Source of the DNA: Caprella mutica
Lineage: Eukaryota; Arthropoda; Malacostraca; Amphipoda; Caprellidae
Assembly (NCBI GenBank): GCA_947561585.1
Contig: CANNZV010000935.1
Location: forward strand, 1 to 64,000
Length of the DNA stretch: 64,000 bases
Direction: 5' to 3'
The notes under the pieces were generated by a model. It searched no databases and was not told the DNA's origin. It worked only from the letters and a program-made list of their open reading frames with translations. The position numbers were made by a program, and so were the translations under genes. Every line of letters begins with the position of its first letter. The stretch's first letter is position 1. This document shows positions 61,337 through 64,000 of the stretch, piece after piece.

Positions 61337-62237
61337 GCCGTGGGATAGAAATCGCGAGCCGTGGGATAGAAATCGCGAGCCGTGGGATAGAAATCGCGAG
61401 CCGTGGGATAGAAATCGCGAGCCGTGGGATAGAAATCGCGAGCCGTGGGATAGAAATCGCGAGCCGTGGGATAGAAATCGCGAGCCGTGGGATAGAAATC
61501 GCGAGCCGTGGGATAGAAATCGCGAGCCGTGGGATAGAAATCGCGAGCCGTGGGATAGAAATCGCGAGCCGTGGGATAGAAATCGTGAGCCGTGGGATAG
61601 AAATCGTGAGCCGTGGGATAGAAATCGCGAGCCGTGGGATAGAAATCGCGAGCCGTGGGATAGAAATCGCGAGCCGTGGGATAGAAATCGCGAGCCGTGG
61701 GATAAAAAATGAGAGCCGTTGGATAGAAATTGCGAGCCGTTGGATAGAAATTGCGAGCCGTGGGATAGAAATTGCGAGCCGTGGGATAGAAATTGCGAGC
61801 CGTGGGATAGAAATTGCGAGCCGTGGGATAGAAATTGCGAGCCGTGGGATAGAAATTGCGAGCCGTGGGATATAAAATGAGAGCCGTGGGATATAAAATG
61901 AGAGCCGTGGGATATAAAATGAGAGCCGTGGGATATAAAATGAGAGCCGTGGGATATAAAATGAGAGCCGTGGGATATAAAATGAGAGCCGTGGGATATA
62001 AAATGAGAGCCGTGGGATATAAAATGAGAGCCGTGGGATATAAAATGAGAGCCGTGGGATATAAAATGAGAGCCGTGGGATATAAAATGAGAGCCGTGGG
62101 ATATAAAATGAGAGCCGTGGGATATAAAATGAGAGCCGTGGGATATAAAATGAGAGCCGTGGGATATAAACTACAAGCAATGGGATATAAACTACAAGCA
62201 ATGGGATATAAACTACAAGCAATGGGATATAAAGCGA
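61337..62237. repeat. 21-bp array in sharply separated variant blocks
   Basis: Unit GAGCCGTGGGATA plus eight variable bases. Block 1 (to about 61700) ends GAAATCGC, block 2 (to about 61870) GAAATTGC, block 3 (to about 62165) TAAAATGA, block 4 is AAGCAATGGGATATAAACTAC, about three copies. About 43 units in all. Because 21 is divisible by three, long frames stay open in several phases on both strands (up to 309 codons, two of them on the same strand), a hallmark of repeat rather than gene. Confidence 0.96.
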
Positions 62238-62239
62238 GC

Positions 62240-64000
62240 TGTGGTGGAAGGAGCAATTACTACCTAGATTTAGTTACTTATTAACAGACCGGGAATATTG
62301 ATCAAGTGAAAATTCACATTTGATGAGCTGCAAAGTTTTGAAGCTCTATATAAATGTCTTTTAGAAGACCGCGAGTTTCGAAAAAAATTCACAAAGAATG
62401 CAATCTGGGTCGCCAATATATCTTTTTTTCAAAAACAAGTCAACTAAAATTAGTAATGCAGTCGCCAGTCGTCATAATTTAATTCCAATTTTGAAAGTCT
62501 TCAGTCGTCAATATACCTATATTATTATAAGTATAACTACCTTAATTAATTGTATCAGCCAATCAGAGAGAGGCATACAACTGATACTAGCCAATCACAG
62601 AGAGGCTGAGAGAGGCATACTTTCAACTTTTCAAGTTTCTTTCATAGTTATTCATTTTTTTTTTCCTGATAATTAGTCAGAGAGCATCAAATGAAAAAGA
62701 CAAGTAGTGACCACATCATTCATAATTAAAGAACACCGAAAACAGAAAACTGATGCACAATTTGAATTATAGCTACATCGTGGAGCACGCCATATCAAAA
62801 CAAAATGGCTGCTTTGTTTACATTTCAACAAAGATGCGCGGTTCCGCCGTTCATGATTATGAGTCACCAATTTTAATTTTAAATCTAATTTAAGTGCTCA
62901 GTAGTCATCTATATATGTGAAAGATACTTATTTTCACAAATTTTTAGTCTACAATTGATTGGCTACTTGGTACATACTCTTGAACTAGGTATAAAATGAT
63001 CATATATTCTCTCCTAAATAACATTGTAGCATAGGAGAAAATTTGATATTTCTCCCCATTTGCAATTGAAGGGCTCATAATAACTGTCACAAACTTGCCA
63101 TTATAATGACAAGTTTGGACATGCTTTATTACCTGGGCTAATAAATAGATGATAAATAAATGCAGAATAAAATACCAGTCTGATGAATTTGGAAGATATT
63201 TGGGATATTCTCTCAGAGACTGAACAATTTTGAAATACTTCCTATATTTACATTAATTTAAATCTGACTGCGAATGGATAAGGAGATCTCTACGAACACT
63301 GACTAACATTTAAACACTTTATCAGTTTCTACATACTGTGATACTGGGTAAAATATAATCTTCTGCAAATTTGTGAAGGCAAATTAAATATGTCATGATT
63401 ACATATTGAGTTTCTATTGATATTGCATCCCTTTCATTTTTGATTTTAGCCATATTTGAATTTTCATTGTGTTTCAACACAACTTATTTCACTTCTCAAT
63501 AGATGCCAGTAATATGTTTTACTTTAATTTTCTCAAATGGGCCAATGGCGAGAAATATATTATATCTAATTTTCCTATGCTACAAAGTTAGTTTTGAGAA
63601 TTTATGATAATTTGATCATTTTAGAAAGAAATACGATTATTTTTGGAGAGACAAAAGGAGAGTTTATGAGACATACTATTAAGAGTGTTTTCAAACTAGT
63701 TTTCTGTAGAAAGAGACTGAAGTTACTAGTTAGATTAAATTAGTTAGTGTTATCAGTCATGTCATTAATTCAATAGCCAATCAACTGGATCTTGAACTTC
63801 AAAATAGCTCATCTTTTAGTTTCTGATATGAACAGAGTAATTGACTCCTATATTTACATGCTTATCTTTTAAGTGAAATTTTCACAAATCAGCCATTTCT
63901 GGTTTGCTCATTGCAGGACAACTTAATTGGGTAAGGTCTCCTTGAATTTTTTCATCTTCTGTTTTAAGATTTAATGCATATATAAATAGCACACTGTAAC
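62240..64000. repeat. Dispersed repeat mosaic, no gene seen
   Basis: Family O copies at 63000-63145 (CATTTGCAATTGAAGGGCTC, ATGACAAGTTTGGACATGCT) and 63540-63680. TTTGGGATATTCTCTCAGAG near 63190 matches the 52.6-53.6 kb cluster. AGCCAATCA occurs twice near 62558-62600 next to AGAGAGGCATAC repeats. CAAAATGGCTGCTTTG near 62800 resembles the AATATGGCGGCTG patch. No coding exon recognised. Confidence 0.6.

Noticed and set aside
61167..62284. ORFs up to 309 codons (REPWDRN, PRLAISI, YPTARDF, GYKMRAV repeats)
   Set aside because: A 21-bp array is open in several phases on both strands at once, which argues against any being a gene.

Overview
The window reads as a nuclear, strongly AT-rich animal genome. 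It has two spliced protein genes on the minus strand, many foldback mobile elements and an unusual load of tandem arrays. The organism is probably an arthropod and possibly an insect. The hints are small genes split by many short introns, a decayed mariner/Tc1-type transposase with the WPPR-DLT-CDFFLWGY block common in arthropods, and abundant MITEs. I cannot name the species. No bacterial-style operons, CRISPR arrays, rRNA or tRNA genes were recognised.

Gene 1 (minus, 33140 down to 11961) is a complete 12-exon synaptotagmin-like gene that I rebuilt from splice sites and phases: 1596 coding bases, 531 residues. An N-terminal membrane anchor is followed by a basic, Pro/Ser-rich linker, then C2A and C2B. 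Acidic calcium-binding loop residues appear to be missing from both C2 domains. Intron 2 (about 10.4 kb) carries most of the large arrays. Gene 2 (minus, 51207 down to 47038) is a complete 6-exon homologue of calcyclin-binding protein / Siah-interacting protein (CACYBP), 239 residues. A candidate promoter and first exon of a third, unidentified plus-strand gene lies near 60.4-60.6 kb.

Layout: 1-11 kb holds minisatellites and MITEs; 12-33 kb the synaptotagmin gene with arrays in its introns, in one coding exon and at its stop codon; 33-47 kb MITEs, a transposase pseudogene and a 21-bp array; 47-51 kb CACYBP; 51-56 kb dispersed repeats and a TTAA-flanked element; 56.6-58.8 kb a 60-bp satellite; 59.5-62.2 kb two more arrays; 62.2-64 kb dispersed repeats. 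By eye, tandem arrays fill roughly a fifth of the window. At least four MITE families occur several times, some nested inside each other.

The most interesting signals are places where arrays meet gene function. A roughly 31-bp minisatellite contains the last codons and stop of the synaptotagmin gene. A 12-bp coding repeat puts eight NGTA units into a C2B loop. A 13-bp intronic array carries the consensus branch-point heptamer TACTAAC about 17 times, with the nearest copy 19 nt from a 3' splice site.
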